Assembly (NCBI RefSeq): GCF_000422085.1
Contig: NC_021741.1
Span: 806,001-870,000, forward strand
Direction: 5' to 3'
DNA: 64,000 nucleotides
Source of the DNA: Serratia liquefaciens ATCC 27592
GTDB lineage: Bacteria; Pseudomonadota; Gammaproteobacteria; Enterobacterales; Enterobacteriaceae
Positions 47,116-56,609 of the stretch are shown here, piece by piece. The notes beneath the pieces are model-generated. The model was not told where the DNA came from. It did not search any database and saw only the letters and a program-made list of their open reading frames with translations. Positions within the stretch are counted from its first letter, which is position 1. Each line of letters begins with the position of its first letter. The position numbers and the translations under genes were made by a program.

Positions 47116-47839
47116 TCAGGTTCAAAAATATTACGGCCAGAACCACGTGCTGAAGGGCGTGGATCTGGATATCGATATGGGCCAGGTGATTTCGATTATC
47201 GGCCGTAGCGGATCGGGCAAGAGCACCCTGTTACGCTGCATCAACGGGCTCGAAGGCTACCAGGAAGGCAGCATCAAACTGGGTGGCATGACCATCACCG
47301 ACCGTGATTCGCAGGCGCGTGAGATCAGTCGTTCCATTGGCATGGTGTTCCAGAACTTCAATCTATTTCCCCACATGACCGCGTTGGAAAACGTGATGTT
47401 GGCACCGCGTCGGGTGCTGAAGAAAAGCCCGGCGGAATGCCGCGAGCTGGCGGAAGATATGCTGAACAAGGTTGGGCTGGGTGAGCGTATGCATTATTCC
47501 CCGGCTAACCTTTCCGGGGGGCAGCAGCAGCGGGTAGCGATTGCCCGGGCGCTGGCGATGAACCCGAAGGTGTTGTTGTGCGACGAAATCACCTCGGCGC
47601 TGGATCCTGAGCTGGTGGGCGAGGTGTTGAAAGTCCTGGAGCAGTTGGCCAAAGAGGGTATGACGCTGATTCTGGTGACCCATGAAATGAACTTTGCCCG
47701 TGAGGTCGGTGACCGGGTGGTGTTTATGCACCAGGGCAAAGTGTGGGAGCAAGGCGACAGCCGCACGCTGTTCGCCAATCCGCAAACGCAGGAATTGAAA
47801 CAGTTTATTGCTTCAGTTCGCGGCCTGTCTGAGGCGTGA
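47096..47839 (+). CDS. ABC transporter ATP-binding protein (GlnQ type)
   Basis: A 247-aa ATPase. Walker A GRSGSGKST is at 36-44, signature LSGGQQQR at 139-146, Walker B VLLCDE at 159-164 and switch His in VTHEMNF. It powers the two permeases encoded just before. Sequence type is polar-amino-acid; the ureide substrate is inferred from the operon. Confidence 0.93.
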   Translation: MPLITINQVQKYYGQNHVLKGVDLDIDMGQVISIIGRSGSGKSTLLRCINGLEGYQEGSIKLGGMTITDRDSQAREISRSIGMVFQNFNLFPHMTALENVMLAPRRVLKKSPAECRELAEDMLNKVGLGERMHYSPANLSGGQQQRVAIARALAMNPKVLLCDEITSALDPELVGEVLKVLEQLAKEGMTLILVTHEMNFAREVGDRVVFMHQGKVWEQGDSRTLFANPQTQELKQFIASVRGLSEA

Positions 47840-47902
47840 TATGCCATGAGGCGCGTACTGAGTTCTGAGTTTACTGAGTTATTAAGCTGGTAAGGAATTA
47901 AC

Positions 47903-49144
47903 ATGTTGGATATTACCCAGTTCGATCAGATTAACCCACCTGCCCGTCTGCTGATGGGGCCAGGGCCGATCAACGCCGATCCGCGCGTGCTGCGTGCCAT
48001 GTCTAGCCAGTTGATTGGGCAGTATGATCCGGCAATGACCGGCTACATGAATCAGGTTATGGAGCTGTATCGCGCGCTGTTTCGTACCGAAAACCGCTGG
48101 ACGATGCTGATCGACGGCACCTCCCGTTCGGGCATCGAAGCGATGCTGGTCTCCTCCATCCGCCCCGGCGACAAAGTGCTGGTGCCGGTGTTTGGCCGTT
48201 TTGGCCATTTGCTGTGTGAAATTGCCCGCCGCTGTCGTGCCGAAGTGCACACCCTCGAGGCGCCATGGGGGGAAGTGTTCAGTGCCGATCAGATTGAAGA
48301 TGCGATCAAGAAGGTGCGTCCGCGTCTGCTGTTGACGGTGCAGGGAGACACTTCGACCACCATGCTGCAGCCGCTGGATCAACTGGGGGATATCTGCCGC
48401 CGCCACGGCGTATTGTTCTATACCGACGCGACTGCATCCTTCGCCGGTAACCCGCTGGAAACCGATGCCTGGGGGCTGGACGCGGTATCCGCAGGCCTGC
48501 AGAAATGTCTGGGTGGGCCGTCCGGCAGTTCGCCGGTCACCCTAAGCCCGCAGTTCGAAGAGATCGTCCGCCGTCGCAAGTGCGTGGAGCAGGGGATCCG
48601 CACTGCCGACCATGCCGACGGCGACGATGAGATGATCTACTCCAACTATTTTGATCTCGGCATGATCATGGATTACTGGGGCCCCGAGCGTCTGAATCAC
48701 CACACCGAAGCCACCAGCATGTTGTTTGCCGCGCGCGAATGTGCCCGGGTGATCCTGGAAGAGGGGCTGGATAACACCATCGCTCGCCACAAGCTGCACG
48801 GCGCAGCGATGCTGGCCGGCATTCAGGGCATGGGGCTTGAGGTATTCGGCGATCTCGATAACCGCATGAACAACGTGTTGGGGGTGGTGATCCCGCCGCA
48901 GGTGCATGGCGAACAGGTGCGGCAGATGATGCTCAATGATTTTGCCATCGAGATCGGCACTTCGTTCGGCCCGCTGCAGGGCAAGATTTGGCGCATCGGT
49001 ACCATGGGCTACAACGCGCGTAAAGACTGTGTGCTGCAAACCTTGACTGCGCTGGAAGCGGTGCTGAACCGTCTGGGTTTCGCCAGCAAGCAGGGGGAAG
49101 CGCTGCAGGCCGCCTGGAACACCTACGACGACGGGAGCCGGTGA
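47903..49144 (+). CDS. hpxJ: (S)-ureidoglycine-glyoxylate aminotransferase
   Basis: A 413-aa PLP enzyme of the alanine-glyoxylate aminotransferase (class V, PucG) family. The PLP lysine is Lys201 in GLQKCLGG, Asp175 in YTDATAS contacts the cofactor, and the N-terminal LMGPGPINADPRVL is typical. It moves the amino group of ureidoglycine to glyoxylate, giving oxalurate and glycine, as shown for Klebsiella HpxJ. It overlaps hpxK by 4 nt; a 63-nt gap with no clear terminator separates it from the ABC genes. Confidence 0.91.
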   Translation: MLDITQFDQINPPARLLMGPGPINADPRVLRAMSSQLIGQYDPAMTGYMNQVMELYRALFRTENRWTMLIDGTSRSGIEAMLVSSIRPGDKVLVPVFGRFGHLLCEIARRCRAEVHTLEAPWGEVFSADQIEDAIKKVRPRLLLTVQGDTSTTMLQPLDQLGDICRRHGVLFYTDATASFAGNPLETDAWGLDAVSAGLQKCLGGPSGSSPVTLSPQFEEIVRRRKCVEQGIRTADHADGDDEMIYSNYFDLGMIMDYWGPERLNHHTEATSMLFAARECARVILEEGLDNTIARHKLHGAAMLAGIQGMGLEVFGDLDNRMNNVLGVVIPPQVHGEQVRQMMLNDFAIEIGTSFGPLQGKIWRIGTMGYNARKDCVLQTLTALEAVLNRLGFASKQGEALQAAWNTYDDGSR

Positions 49145-50418
49145 TGGCGTTGCGGTTAACCGTCCAGGAGGCGGAACAGGCGGCCGCACGGGTGATGGCG
49201 CGTTGCGACGCGCTGGCGGCGATCAGCGCTACGCCAGGCCAGCTGACGCGGGTTTATCTGTCGCCGGAGCATCGGCGTGCCAACCTGTTGGTAGGCGACT
49301 GGATGCGCAGTATCGGTATGCGGGTCTGGCAGGACGCCGTTGGCAATGTTTGTGGCCGCTACGAAGGTCAAACGCCAGGTGCGCCCGCGCTGTTACTCGG
49401 TTCGCATTTGGATACGGTGCGCAATGCCGGCCGTTATGACGGCATGCTCGGCGTATTGACTGCCTTGGAGGTGGTGGCGCATTTGCATCAGCAGCAGCGG
49501 CGTCTGCCGGTGGCGGTTGAAGTGATTGGCTTTGCCGATGAAGAAGGGACGCGATTTAGCGTCGCCCTACTGGGCAGCCGGGGCATTACCGGCCAGTGGC
49601 CAGCCGAGTGGTTGGCGCGTACTGATGCCGAGGGCATCAGCGTGGCGCAGGCGTTGCGCGAGTTTGGCCTGGATCCGGCGGCGGTGGTTGAGGCGCGGCG
49701 AGCACCAGGTGATATCTGCGCTTATCTGGAATTGCACATTGAACAAGGGCCTTGTCTGGAGGCCGCCGATCTGGCTCTGGGCGTGGTGACGGCGATTAAC
49801 GGCGCGCGTCGACTCCATTGCACCTTTAGCGGCGAGGCAGGCCATGCAGGCACTGTGCCGATGGGGCAACGCAAAGACGCCTTGGCGGCCGCGGCGGAGT
49901 GGATGGTGGCGGTTGAAGCAATAACCCGTACCCGCGATGAACATTTGGTGGCGACTGTCGGCTGTATCGAAAGTCTTCCGGGGGCGGTCAACGTCATTCC
50001 CGGTGAGGTGAAACTGTCGCTGGACGTTCGCGGCCCGCAAGATGGCCCGCTGGCGGCATTGCTTACGCAGCTGTTGGAACGGGCGCAGGAGATCTGCGCA
50101 CGTCGCGGATTAGGTTTTGCCAGCGAGGAGTTTTATCGCATAAACGCAACGGAATGTGATGCAGATTTGCAGCAACGTTGGCAGCAGAGCGTGGCGGCGG
50201 TGCAGGGGCGCAGCATGGCTTTGCCCAGCGGTGCCGGGCATGACGCGATTGCCGTGGCGGCTTGCTGGCCGGTGGGCATGCTGTTTGTCCGTTGCGATCG
50301 TGGCATCAGCCATCATCCGGCCGAAGCCGTAAGCCAGACCGACGTGGCGCTGGCTATTCAGGCCTACTGCCAGACGGTGGCCAGTTGGGAGAACACCGAT
50401 GAACCTGCAGCAGTTTAA
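49141..50418 (+). CDS. hpxK: allantoate amidohydrolase (M20 family)
   Basis: A 425-aa zinc-type amidohydrolase of the AllC/hydantoinase-carbamoylase group. Metal ligands seen are His88 (GSHLDTV), Asp99 (GRYDG) and the Glu pair at 133-134 (ADEEGTRF). It removes the first ureido group of allantoate, leading to ureidoglycine, the substrate of HpxJ encoded just upstream. N-carbamoyl amino acid hydrolase is the nearest alternative, but the operon argues for allantoate. It overlaps hpxQ by 20 nt. Confidence 0.9.
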   Translation: MMALRLTVQEAEQAAARVMARCDALAAISATPGQLTRVYLSPEHRRANLLVGDWMRSIGMRVWQDAVGNVCGRYEGQTPGAPALLLGSHLDTVRNAGRYDGMLGVLTALEVVAHLHQQQRRLPVAVEVIGFADEEGTRFSVALLGSRGITGQWPAEWLARTDAEGISVAQALREFGLDPAAVVEARRAPGDICAYLELHIEQGPCLEAADLALGVVTAINGARRLHCTFSGEAGHAGTVPMGQRKDALAAAAEWMVAVEAITRTRDEHLVATVGCIESLPGAVNVIPGEVKLSLDVRGPQDGPLAALLTQLLERAQEICARRGLGFASEEFYRINATECDADLQQRWQQSVAAVQGRSMALPSGAGHDAIAVAACWPVGMLFVRCDRGISHHPAEAVSQTDVALAIQAYCQTVASWENTDEPAAV

Positions 50419-50899
50419 TCAATTGCCCGTGGCGGAAGCCGAGCGATTACTGCGGCCCTGCGTGAACATTGCGAGCTGGATAGCTTCAGTGATTGCGGCC
50501 CGGCCGTTCAGCAGCAGCGATGCCGCGTTGGCGGTGGCCTGGCAGGCGGCGCAGCGTTGGCGGCATGAAGAGGTCAGCCAGGCATTGGCACAGCACCCGC
50601 GCATTGGCGAACGTGCCGCAGGCCAGGGGAAAGAGGCGCAGTTCTCCAAGCGTGAACAGTCGGCGGTCAATGACCGGGATCCGGAATTGGCCCAAGCGCT
50701 GCTGGTGGGCAACCGGCGTTATGAACAGCAATTTGGCCAGGTGTTTTTGATCCGTGCCGCCGGTCGAGATGGGCGAGCCATTCTGAGTGAGCTGGAACGA
50801 CGCTTGAACAACGACGTGGAGCAGGAGCGGCAGGAAACCGCCGAACAGCTGCGCGAAATCGTGATGCTGCGTTTTAAGGAGTTACTGAGCGATGAGTAA
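50399..50899 (+). CDS. hpxQ: OHCU decarboxylase
   Basis: A 166-aa helical protein of the UraD family with the catalytic motif QHPRIGE (His66) and the later FLIRAAGRDG. It decarboxylates 2-oxo-4-hydroxy-4-carboxy-5-ureidoimidazoline to S-allantoin. The ATG lies inside the end of hpxK with gggag before it. It overlaps hpxT by 8 nt. Confidence 0.92.
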   Translation: MNLQQFNQLPVAEAERLLRPCVNIASWIASVIAARPFSSSDAALAVAWQAAQRWRHEEVSQALAQHPRIGERAAGQGKEAQFSKREQSAVNDRDPELAQALLVGNRRYEQQFGQVFLIRAAGRDGRAILSELERRLNNDVEQERQETAEQLREIVMLRFKELLSDE

Positions 50900-51227
50900 T
50901 ATCAGCACCCATATTTTGGATACCTCCCTGGGTAAACCGGCGGCAAAGGTGCGAGTCTGGCTGGAGTGGGAACAGCAGGGGCAATGGCGGGCGATAGCCG
51001 AAGGCACCACCGATGCCGATGGCCGCGCCCGTGAGTTAACGCCGGATGAGCTGCCCGCGGGGCATTACCGCCTGCATGCCGACGTGGGCGGTTACTTTAC
51101 CGCAGACAATCGTGAAACGTTATACGCCACGGCGATCATCGATTTTGTCATCAAGGATGCGGCGCAGCATTACCATTTACCGCTGCTCATCAGCCCGTAT
51201 TCCTATTCAACCTACCGGGGCAGCTAG
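50892..51227 (+). CDS. hpxT: 5-hydroxyisourate hydrolase (transthyretin-like)
   Basis: A 111-aa HIU hydrolase. The N-terminal signature STHILDTSLGKPA (His7) and the C-terminal tetrapeptide YRGS are both intact, marking the enzyme rather than transthyretin. There is no signal peptide, so it acts in the cytoplasm. It makes the substrate of HpxQ. It is followed by the permease gene after 37 nt. Confidence 0.94.
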   Translation: MSNISTHILDTSLGKPAAKVRVWLEWEQQGQWRAIAEGTTDADGRARELTPDELPAGHYRLHADVGGYFTADNRETLYATAIIDFVIKDAAQHYHLPLLISPYSYSTYRGS

Positions 51228-51264
51228 ACGCCCTTAGCGGTTAACCCGCATTGACGAGGTATCT

Positions 51265-52617
51265 ATGGCTCTGTCTCAGGATAAGGGCGCGGCTTCGTGC
51301 TGCCCGGAAGATGAAAAATTGCCGCTGGCAAAAACCTTCGCCTACGGCCTGCAGCATATTCTGACCATGTATGGCGGCATCATAGCGCCGCCATTGATCA
51401 TAGGTTCTGCCGCAGGGTTAGACGCCGCGCAAATTGGCCTGCTGGTGACGGCAGCGCTGTTTGTCAGCGGTTTGGCGACGTTATTGCAAACGCTTGGTGC
51501 GCCGGGTTTCGGCTCTCGTTTGCCGTTGGTGCAGGGCGTTTCCTTTGCGGGAGTCGCGACCATGGTGACCATAGTCACTGGCGACGGCGGGTTGCCTGCG
51601 GTGTTTGGTGCGGTGATCGCGGCGTCGTTGATTGGGTTACTGATCGCGCCGTTTTTCTCGCAGATTATTCGCTATTTCCCGCCGGTGGTGACCGGTACCG
51701 TGGTGACGGTGATTGGGCTGTCGCTGATGCCGGTGGCGGTACGCTGGGCGATGGGGGGCAACGCCAAGGCCGCAGATTGGGGATCAACCGGAAATATTGG
51801 CCTGGCGGCTTTCACACTTGCGGTTATTTTGTTGCTGAACAAGGTGGGTTCCCCGGCGTTAAAACGGTTATCGGTGCTGCTGGCGATGGCTGTCGGCTGT
51901 GTGGCGGCCGCGTGGGTGGGTAAGCTGAGCTTCGCTGCCGTAGGCCACGGGCCTTGGCTGGCATTCCCCGCGCCTTTTGCCTACGGTTGGCCAACCTTCG
52001 AACTGAGCGCAGTGCTATCCATGCTGTTGATCGTACTGGTATTACTCACGGAAACCACCGCCGGGCTGATGGCCGTCGGTGAAATTGTCGGCTCGCCGGT
52101 GAATGCGCGCCGTATCGCCAACGGGTTGCGTGCCGATATGTTGTCCAGCGCCCTGTCGCCGGTATTCAATTCGTTTCCGCAAAGCTCGTTTGCCCAGAAT
52201 ATCGGGCTGGTGGCGATCACCGGCGTGAAGAGCCGCTTTGTGGTCAGCGCCGGCGGGGCGATTCTGGTGCTGCTGGGGCTGTTGCCGGTCCTGGGGCGAC
52301 TGGTGGCCTGCATTCCGCTGCCGGTCTTGGGCGGCGCGGGTGTGGTGCTGTTCGGCTCGGTGGCCGCCAGCGGCATCCGCACTCTGGCCAAGGTTGAGTA
52401 TAAGGACAACATGAATCTGGTGGTGGTAGCGACGGCGATTGCCTTCGGCATGATCCCTATCGTGATGCCGACCTTTTACGATCAGTTTCCGAACTGGGTG
52501 CGTACTTTGCTGCATTCGGGCATCAGTGCCTCGTGCCTGGTGGCGTTGTTGCTGAACCTGTTGTTTAACCGCATTGGGGGGACAGAAGAAAAAGCGGCGG
52601 AAGAAGAGCTTTCCTGA
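51265..52617 (+). CDS. hpxP: NCS2-family purine/uracil-xanthine permease (HpxP-like)
   Basis: A 450-aa NCS2 (nucleobase-ascorbate) transporter with about 14 hydrophobic segments. FAYGLQHILTMYGGIIAPPL is at about residues 30-49, and the family's QNIGLVAITGVKSRFV near 310 carries the Asn and Gly of the substrate motif. Urate or xanthine uptake is the likely role, since it closes an operon for urate breakdown. The ribosome site gagg is weakly placed 5-8 nt before the ATG. Confidence 0.9.
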   Translation: MALSQDKGAASCCPEDEKLPLAKTFAYGLQHILTMYGGIIAPPLIIGSAAGLDAAQIGLLVTAALFVSGLATLLQTLGAPGFGSRLPLVQGVSFAGVATMVTIVTGDGGLPAVFGAVIAASLIGLLIAPFFSQIIRYFPPVVTGTVVTVIGLSLMPVAVRWAMGGNAKAADWGSTGNIGLAAFTLAVILLLNKVGSPALKRLSVLLAMAVGCVAAAWVGKLSFAAVGHGPWLAFPAPFAYGWPTFELSAVLSMLLIVLVLLTETTAGLMAVGEIVGSPVNARRIANGLRADMLSSALSPVFNSFPQSSFAQNIGLVAITGVKSRFVVSAGGAILVLLGLLPVLGRLVACIPLPVLGGAGVVLFGSVAASGIRTLAKVEYKDNMNLVVVATAIAFGMIPIVMPTFYDQFPNWVRTLLHSGISASCLVALLLNLLFNRIGGTEEKAAEEELS

Positions 52618-52623
52618 AGCAAC

Positions 52624-52649
52624 GGGCGCGGTGTACCGGTACCGCGCCC
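52624..52649. terminator. GC-rich hairpin between hpxP and yafV
   Basis: Stem gggcgcggt/accgcgccc (9 bp) with an 8-nt loop, 6 nt after the hpxP stop and 7 nt before the convergent yafV stop. There is no T tract on either side, so it may end transcription only weakly. Confidence 0.55.
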
Positions 52650-52656
52650 GAAATGC

Positions 52657-53430
52657 TTAATCGTGGCGCAGGAAACTGTCGGCATCCCGCCAGGCCGGGA
52701 AGGCACTGCGATAGCTTTGCAGGGTTTCCAGCGACAGTTCCGCGTCAAGCCTTGCGGCAATGCCGGGTTCCGCCTGCGCCAGCGTTTCGCCCTGCGGGCT
52801 GAGGATCAGGCTGTCACCGCTGTAGTTCAGACCGTTGCCGTCTTCGCCGACGCGGTTGCAGCCGGCCACATAGACCTGATTCTCAATGGCCCGTGCCGCC
52901 AGCAGCGTTTGCCAGTGTTTGCTGCGCGGTGCCGGCCAATTGGCGACGTACAGCGCCAGATCGTAATCCTGCTGGTAGCGAGACCAGACCGGAAAACGCA
53001 GGTCGTAACAGATTTGCGGCAGGATGCGCCAGCCGCGCCATTCGAAGATTTCACGCCGTTTGCCTGCCTGATAGTGCAGGTGTTCACCCGCCATGCGGAA
53101 CAAGTGGCGCTTATCGTAGGCATGCACCCGGCCGTTGGTCTCCACCAGCAGGAAACGGTTAACCGCGCCCTCGGCGGTTTTCAGCGCCACGCTACCGCCA
53201 ACCAGCGCGTTGTTTTTGTTCGCCCAACCGTGCAGCCAGTCAATCACCTGCTGTTCCGGCAGCGCACTTTCCCCGGCATCCATGGCAAAACCGGTAGTAA
53301 ACATCTCCGGCAATACGATCAGATCGCGGCCGCTTAAGGGGGCCAGCAAGGCGTCAAAATGTTGCAGATTGGCTTGGCCATCTCGCCACACCAGGGGTTG
53401 CTGCAACAGGGTAATTTTTAAAGTCGACAT
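52657..53430 (-). CDS. yafV: omega-amidase YafV (nitrilase superfamily)
   Basis: A 257-aa carbon-nitrogen hydrolase with the triad Glu42 (LPEMF), Lys107 (YDKRHLF) and Cys141 (QICYDLRFP). The family hydrolyses 2-oxoglutaramate and 2-oxosuccinamate, the products left when glutamine or asparagine serve as amino donors. Its partner transaminase gene lies directly upstream, overlapping by 13 nt, which supports a shared pathway. In E. coli yafV sits in the same neighbourhood but without this transaminase. Confidence 0.93.
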   Translation of the reverse strand: MSTLKITLLQQPLVWRDGQANLQHFDALLAPLSGRDLIVLPEMFTTGFAMDAGESALPEQQVIDWLHGWANKNNALVGGSVALKTAEGAVNRFLLVETNGRVHAYDKRHLFRMAGEHLHYQAGKRREIFEWRGWRILPQICYDLRFPVWSRYQQDYDLALYVANWPAPRSKHWQTLLAARAIENQVYVAGCNRVGEDGNGLNYSGDSLILSPQGETLAQAEPGIAARLDAELSLETLQSYRSAFPAWRDADSFLRHD

Positions 53431-54578
53431 AACCGCTCCGCAGCTGCATCCAGTGTGGCATCCTGTTTAGCGAAGCACAGCCGGATCAATTTATGAGGGA
53501 AAGGATCGGCACAGAAGACCGACAGCGGGATCGCCGCCACGCCTACGTGCTCGGTTAACCAATGACAGAATGCCACGTCGTCCAGATCCGAGACCGCGCT
53601 GTAATCCGCCAGTAAGAAGTATGTCCCTTCGCAGGGTAAAATTTCCAGTCGGCTACTGGACAGCGCCTGCACGAAACGGTCGCGCTTGGCGCGGTAAAAC
53701 GCAGATAGCTGCTGCCAGTGTTCCGGTTCGCTGCGCAGCATATCGGCCAGCGCCAACTGTGCCGGGGTGTTAACCGAGAAGGTCAGGTACTGGTGTACCT
53801 TGCGCACTTCCGCACTCAGCGCTGCCGGGGCGACGCAATAGCCCACTTTCCAGCCGGTCATGTGGAAGGTTTTGCCGAAGGATGACACCGCAATGGCGCG
53901 TTGGCGCAGCTGCGGGTGGGCCAGCACGCTGGCATGCCCCCCTTTGGCGAAACAAATGTGCTCATAGACTTCATCGCTGAGCACATAGATTTCACGCTCG
54001 CTAATGGCATGCCACAGCTGTTGCATATCTTCCGCCTGCCAGGCGGTGGCGGAAGGGTTGTGCGGCGTATTGAGGATCACCAGGCGGGTGCGTGGCGACA
54101 ATAATTCTTCGAACTGTCGCCAATCGACGCTAAAGGCCGGTGGCTGCAGCGCAATGCGTTTCAGCGTACCGCCGGACAAGGTGACCGCCGGCGCATAGCT
54201 GTCATAGCTGGGATCGAAGCAAATTACTTCATCTCCCGGACGCACCAACGCGCTGATGGCGGCGAACAGCGCTTCGGTAGCCCCAGCCGTGACGGTAACT
54301 TCGGTGGTCACGTCCGGCAGCCAGCCATACAGCGCCGCCGTTTTCTCGGCGATGGCTTCGCGCAGGGGCGCGACGCCGGTCATCGGTGCATATTGGTTTG
54401 CGCCCTGGCTGACATGCCAGGCCAGACGCTCTTTCAGGTAGTCCGGGCCATCGAAATCGGGGAAACCCTGAGACAGGTTGATTGCCTGATGCTGCGCTGC
54501 CAGCGCGCTCATCTGGGTGAAAATGGTGGTGCCCAGAGCGGGCAGTTTGCTTTCGGGAATCAATGCTGAAGTGCTCAT
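53418..54578 (-). CDS. ybdL: methionine/glutamine-type aminotransferase (YbdL-like)
   Basis: A 386-aa class I PLP aminotransferase with Lys236 in SSFGKTFHMTGWKVGY, Asp202/Tyr205 in SDEVYEH and the N-terminal NLSQGFPDFDGP. E. coli YbdL prefers methionine and aromatic amino acids. Together with the omega-amidase downstream and the mtn genes alongside, it probably converts 2-keto-4-methylthiobutyrate to methionine using glutamine. It is divergent from mtnB; MetJ-like boxes lie between. Confidence 0.93.
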   Translation of the reverse strand: MSTSALIPESKLPALGTTIFTQMSALAAQHQAINLSQGFPDFDGPDYLKERLAWHVSQGANQYAPMTGVAPLREAIAEKTAALYGWLPDVTTEVTVTAGATEALFAAISALVRPGDEVICFDPSYDSYAPAVTLSGGTLKRIALQPPAFSVDWRQFEELLSPRTRLVILNTPHNPSATAWQAEDMQQLWHAISEREIYVLSDEVYEHICFAKGGHASVLAHPQLRQRAIAVSSFGKTFHMTGWKVGYCVAPAALSAEVRKVHQYLTFSVNTPAQLALADMLRSEPEHWQQLSAFYRAKRDRFVQALSSSRLEILPCEGTYFLLADYSAVSDLDDVAFCHWLTEHVGVAAIPLSVFCADPFPHKLIRLCFAKQDATLDAAAERLCRL

Positions 54579-54644
54579 AGCAGGCTAATACTCCTGGCGC
54601 TTATGTTGCCGTCAATATAACACGATGTTAGTATTTGGCAATCA

Positions 54645-54668
54645 AGACGCTTAGATGGCTAAATGAAG
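54645..54668. promoter_or_regulatory. tandem MetJ boxes between ybdL and mtnB
   Basis: Consecutive 8-mers agacgctt, agatggct and the weaker aaatgaag resemble the MetJ consensus agacgtct (6/8, 5/8 and fewer matches). They lie 73 bp before mtnB and 66 bp before ybdL, so methionine repression of both units is predicted. Confidence 0.7.
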
Positions 54669-54740
54669 AAAAAATCTAATCATTAATCAAATCATTCTAA
54701 GCTTCACCTGCTGGACGACCTTACTGACCGGGAAACGATA

Positions 54741-55355
54741 ATGACCGAAAATCCGCAACTTACAGCGCTGTTGTCTGCCTGTCACTGGATTGGCGAAAAG
54801 GGCTGGTGCCCGGCGACCGGCGGCAACATGTCGCTGCGTCTTGATGACCGACACTGTCTGGTGAGCGAATCCGGCAAGGATAAAGGCAGCCTGAGCGAAT
54901 CGGATTTCCTGCTGGTGGAAACCGCCACCAACCATGTGCCGAGTGGCCGCACACCCTCGGCGGAAACCGGCCTGCATACCTTGATTTACCGGCTGTACCC
55001 GCAGATTGGCGCGGTGTTGCATACGCATTCGGTGAATGCGACAGTGTTGTCACGCGTTGAATCCAGTGAGCGTTTGGTGTTGCAGGGCTATGAGATGCAA
55101 AAATCTCTCGCCGGGCAGAGCTCTCATCTGGATACCGTAGCGATCCCCATTTTCGACAACGATCAGGACATTCCGCGCTTGGCCGCGCGCGTCGCGGCCT
55201 ATGCCGAAGTGACGCCATTGCAGTACGGTTTTCTGGTGCGGGGTCACGGCCTGTATTGCTGGGGCCGCCAGGTTGCGGAGGCTCGTCGTCACCTTGAAGG
55301 GCTGGAATTCCTGTTCCAGTGCGAACTGCAACGCCGTTTACTGGAGGCAAAATGA
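54741..55355 (+). CDS. mtnB: methylthioribulose-1-phosphate dehydratase
   Basis: A 204-aa class II aldolase-fold enzyme. The metal site is at His94 and His96 (LHTHSVNAT), with a further His in [23 protein letters not shown] lies near the N terminus. It dehydrates methylthioribulose 1-phosphate in the methionine salvage cycle. It is first of mtnBCD, and its stop overlaps the mtnC ATG (atga). Confidence 0.96.
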   Translation: MTENPQLTALLSACHWIGEKGWCPATGGNMSLRLDDRHCLVSESGKDKGSLSESDFLLVETATNHVPSGRTPSAETGLHTLIYRLYPQIGAVLHTHSVNATVLSRVESSERLVLQGYEMQKSLAGQSSHLDTVAIPIFDNDQDIPRLAARVAAYAEVTPLQYGFLVRGHGLYCWGRQVAEARRHLEGLEFLFQCELQRRLLEAK

Positions 55356-56041
55356 TCCGCGCCATCGTCACTGACATTGAAGGTACCACCAGCGATATCC
55401 GCTTTGTTCATCAGGTGCTGTTTCCCTATGCGCGTGAACGTTTGGCACCGTTTATCCGTCAGCACCAGGCAGAGGCTGAGGTGGCTGCGCCGCTGGCTGC
55501 CCTGCGACATGAGATTGACCAACCGCAGGCGGATATTGAGCAACTTATTGCCGCGCTCTACCGTTTTATGGACGAAGATCGCAAATCCACCGCGCTGAAG
55601 GCACTGCAAGGTATCATCTGGCGCAGTGGCTACCACAACGGTGATTTCCGCGGGCATTTATACCCTGAAGTGGCCGGGCAGCTGAGCGCCTGGCAGCAGC
55701 AGGGGCTGAAGCTATACGTTTACTCTTCCGGCTCGGTGGAAGCGCAGAAACTGCTGTTCGGTAACAGTGATGCCGGCGATCTGCAGCCATTGTTCAGCGG
55801 GTATTTCGATACCCACGTCGGGGCCAAGCGTGAAACCGCCTCGTACCGCAATATTGCCAATGAAATCGGTATCGCCGCCGACGAGCTGCTGTTCCTTTCC
55901 GATATTCATCAAGAGCTGGATGCCGCGCGAGCCGCCGGTTGGCACACCTGTCAGCTGATCCGCGACGACGCCGATGCGCAGAGCCGGCACCCGCAGGTTA
56001 ACCGTTTTGATCACATCGATTTAGGGGAGTTTGCCTCATGA
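55352..56041 (+). CDS. mtnC: enolase-phosphatase E1
   Basis: A 229-aa HAD-family enzyme with nucleophile Asp8 in [20 protein letters not shown] for phosphate binding and [12 protein letters not shown] for magnesium. It enolises and dephosphorylates 2,3-diketo-5-methylthiopentyl phosphate. The ATG at 55352 has ggagg upstream; an earlier in-frame start lies inside mtnB and is rejected. Confidence 0.96.
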   Translation: MIRAIVTDIEGTTSDIRFVHQVLFPYARERLAPFIRQHQAEAEVAAPLAALRHEIDQPQADIEQLIAALYRFMDEDRKSTALKALQGIIWRSGYHNGDFRGHLYPEVAGQLSAWQQQGLKLYVYSSGSVEAQKLLFGNSDAGDLQPLFSGYFDTHVGAKRETASYRNIANEIGIAADELLFLSDIHQELDAARAAGWHTCQLIRDDADAQSRHPQVNRFDHIDLGEFAS

Positions 56042-56580
56042 GTGGATTGACGATTTTCAGCGATAAAGAGCCGCAGCAGCCGCTGTGGCAGAGCCGCGAT
56101 GCCGAAGCTATTCAGCTGCAACTGGCACAAATCGGCGTGCGTTTTGAACGCTGGCAGGCCGATCGTGACCTGGGTGACAACCCGGAACCGGCGGCGGTGA
56201 TTGCCGCTTACCAGCATGAAATTGATCGTCTGGTGGCGGAAAAAGGCTACCAGAGTTGGGATGTGATCAGCATGCGTCCGGACAACGCCCAGCGCGAAGT
56301 GCTGCGCGAGAAGTTTCTTTCCGAACACACCCATGGTGAAGACGAAGTGCGGTTTTTTGTCGAAGGCGCGGGGTTGTTCTGTCTGCATCTGAACGGCAAG
56401 ATCTACCAGATCCTGTGCGAGAAGAACGATCTGATTTCCGTGCCGGCAGACACTCGCCATTGGTTTGACATGGGATCGGCACCGAATTTCACGGCGATCC
56501 GCGTGTTCGATAACCCGGAAGGCTGGGTGGCACATTTCACCGGCGATAAAATCGCCGATGCTTATCCGCGTCTCAACTGA
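56038..56580 (+). CDS. mtnD: acireductone dioxygenase
   Basis: A 180-aa cupin. The four metal ligands are visible: His97, His99 and Glu103 in EHTHGEDEV, and His141 in TRHWFDMG. It oxidises acireductone to formate and 2-keto-4-methylthiobutyrate (with Fe) or to off-pathway products (with Ni). It overlaps mtnC by 4 nt. Confidence 0.96.
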   Translation: MSGLTIFSDKEPQQPLWQSRDAEAIQLQLAQIGVRFERWQADRDLGDNPEPAAVIAAYQHEIDRLVAEKGYQSWDVISMRPDNAQREVLREKFLSEHTHGEDEVRFFVEGAGLFCLHLNGKIYQILCEKNDLISVPADTRHWFDMGSAPNFTAIRVFDNPEGWVAHFTGDKIADAYPRLN

Positions 56581-56586
56581 TACTGC

Positions 56587-56609
56587 GCGGGCGTTAGCCT
56601 AACGCCCGC
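56587..56609. terminator. hairpin between mtnD and mtnA
   Basis: A perfect 10-bp stem gcgggcgtta/taacgcccgc with a 3-nt loop. It spans the mtnA stop codon and follows the mtnD stop by 6 nt. Without a T tract it may serve as a blocked convergence point rather than a strong terminator. Confidence 0.5.

Noticed and set aside
47857..47880. actgagtt repeated in the gap before hpxJ
   Set aside because: The repeats are short, imperfectly spaced and have no inverted symmetry; chance is the simplest explanation.
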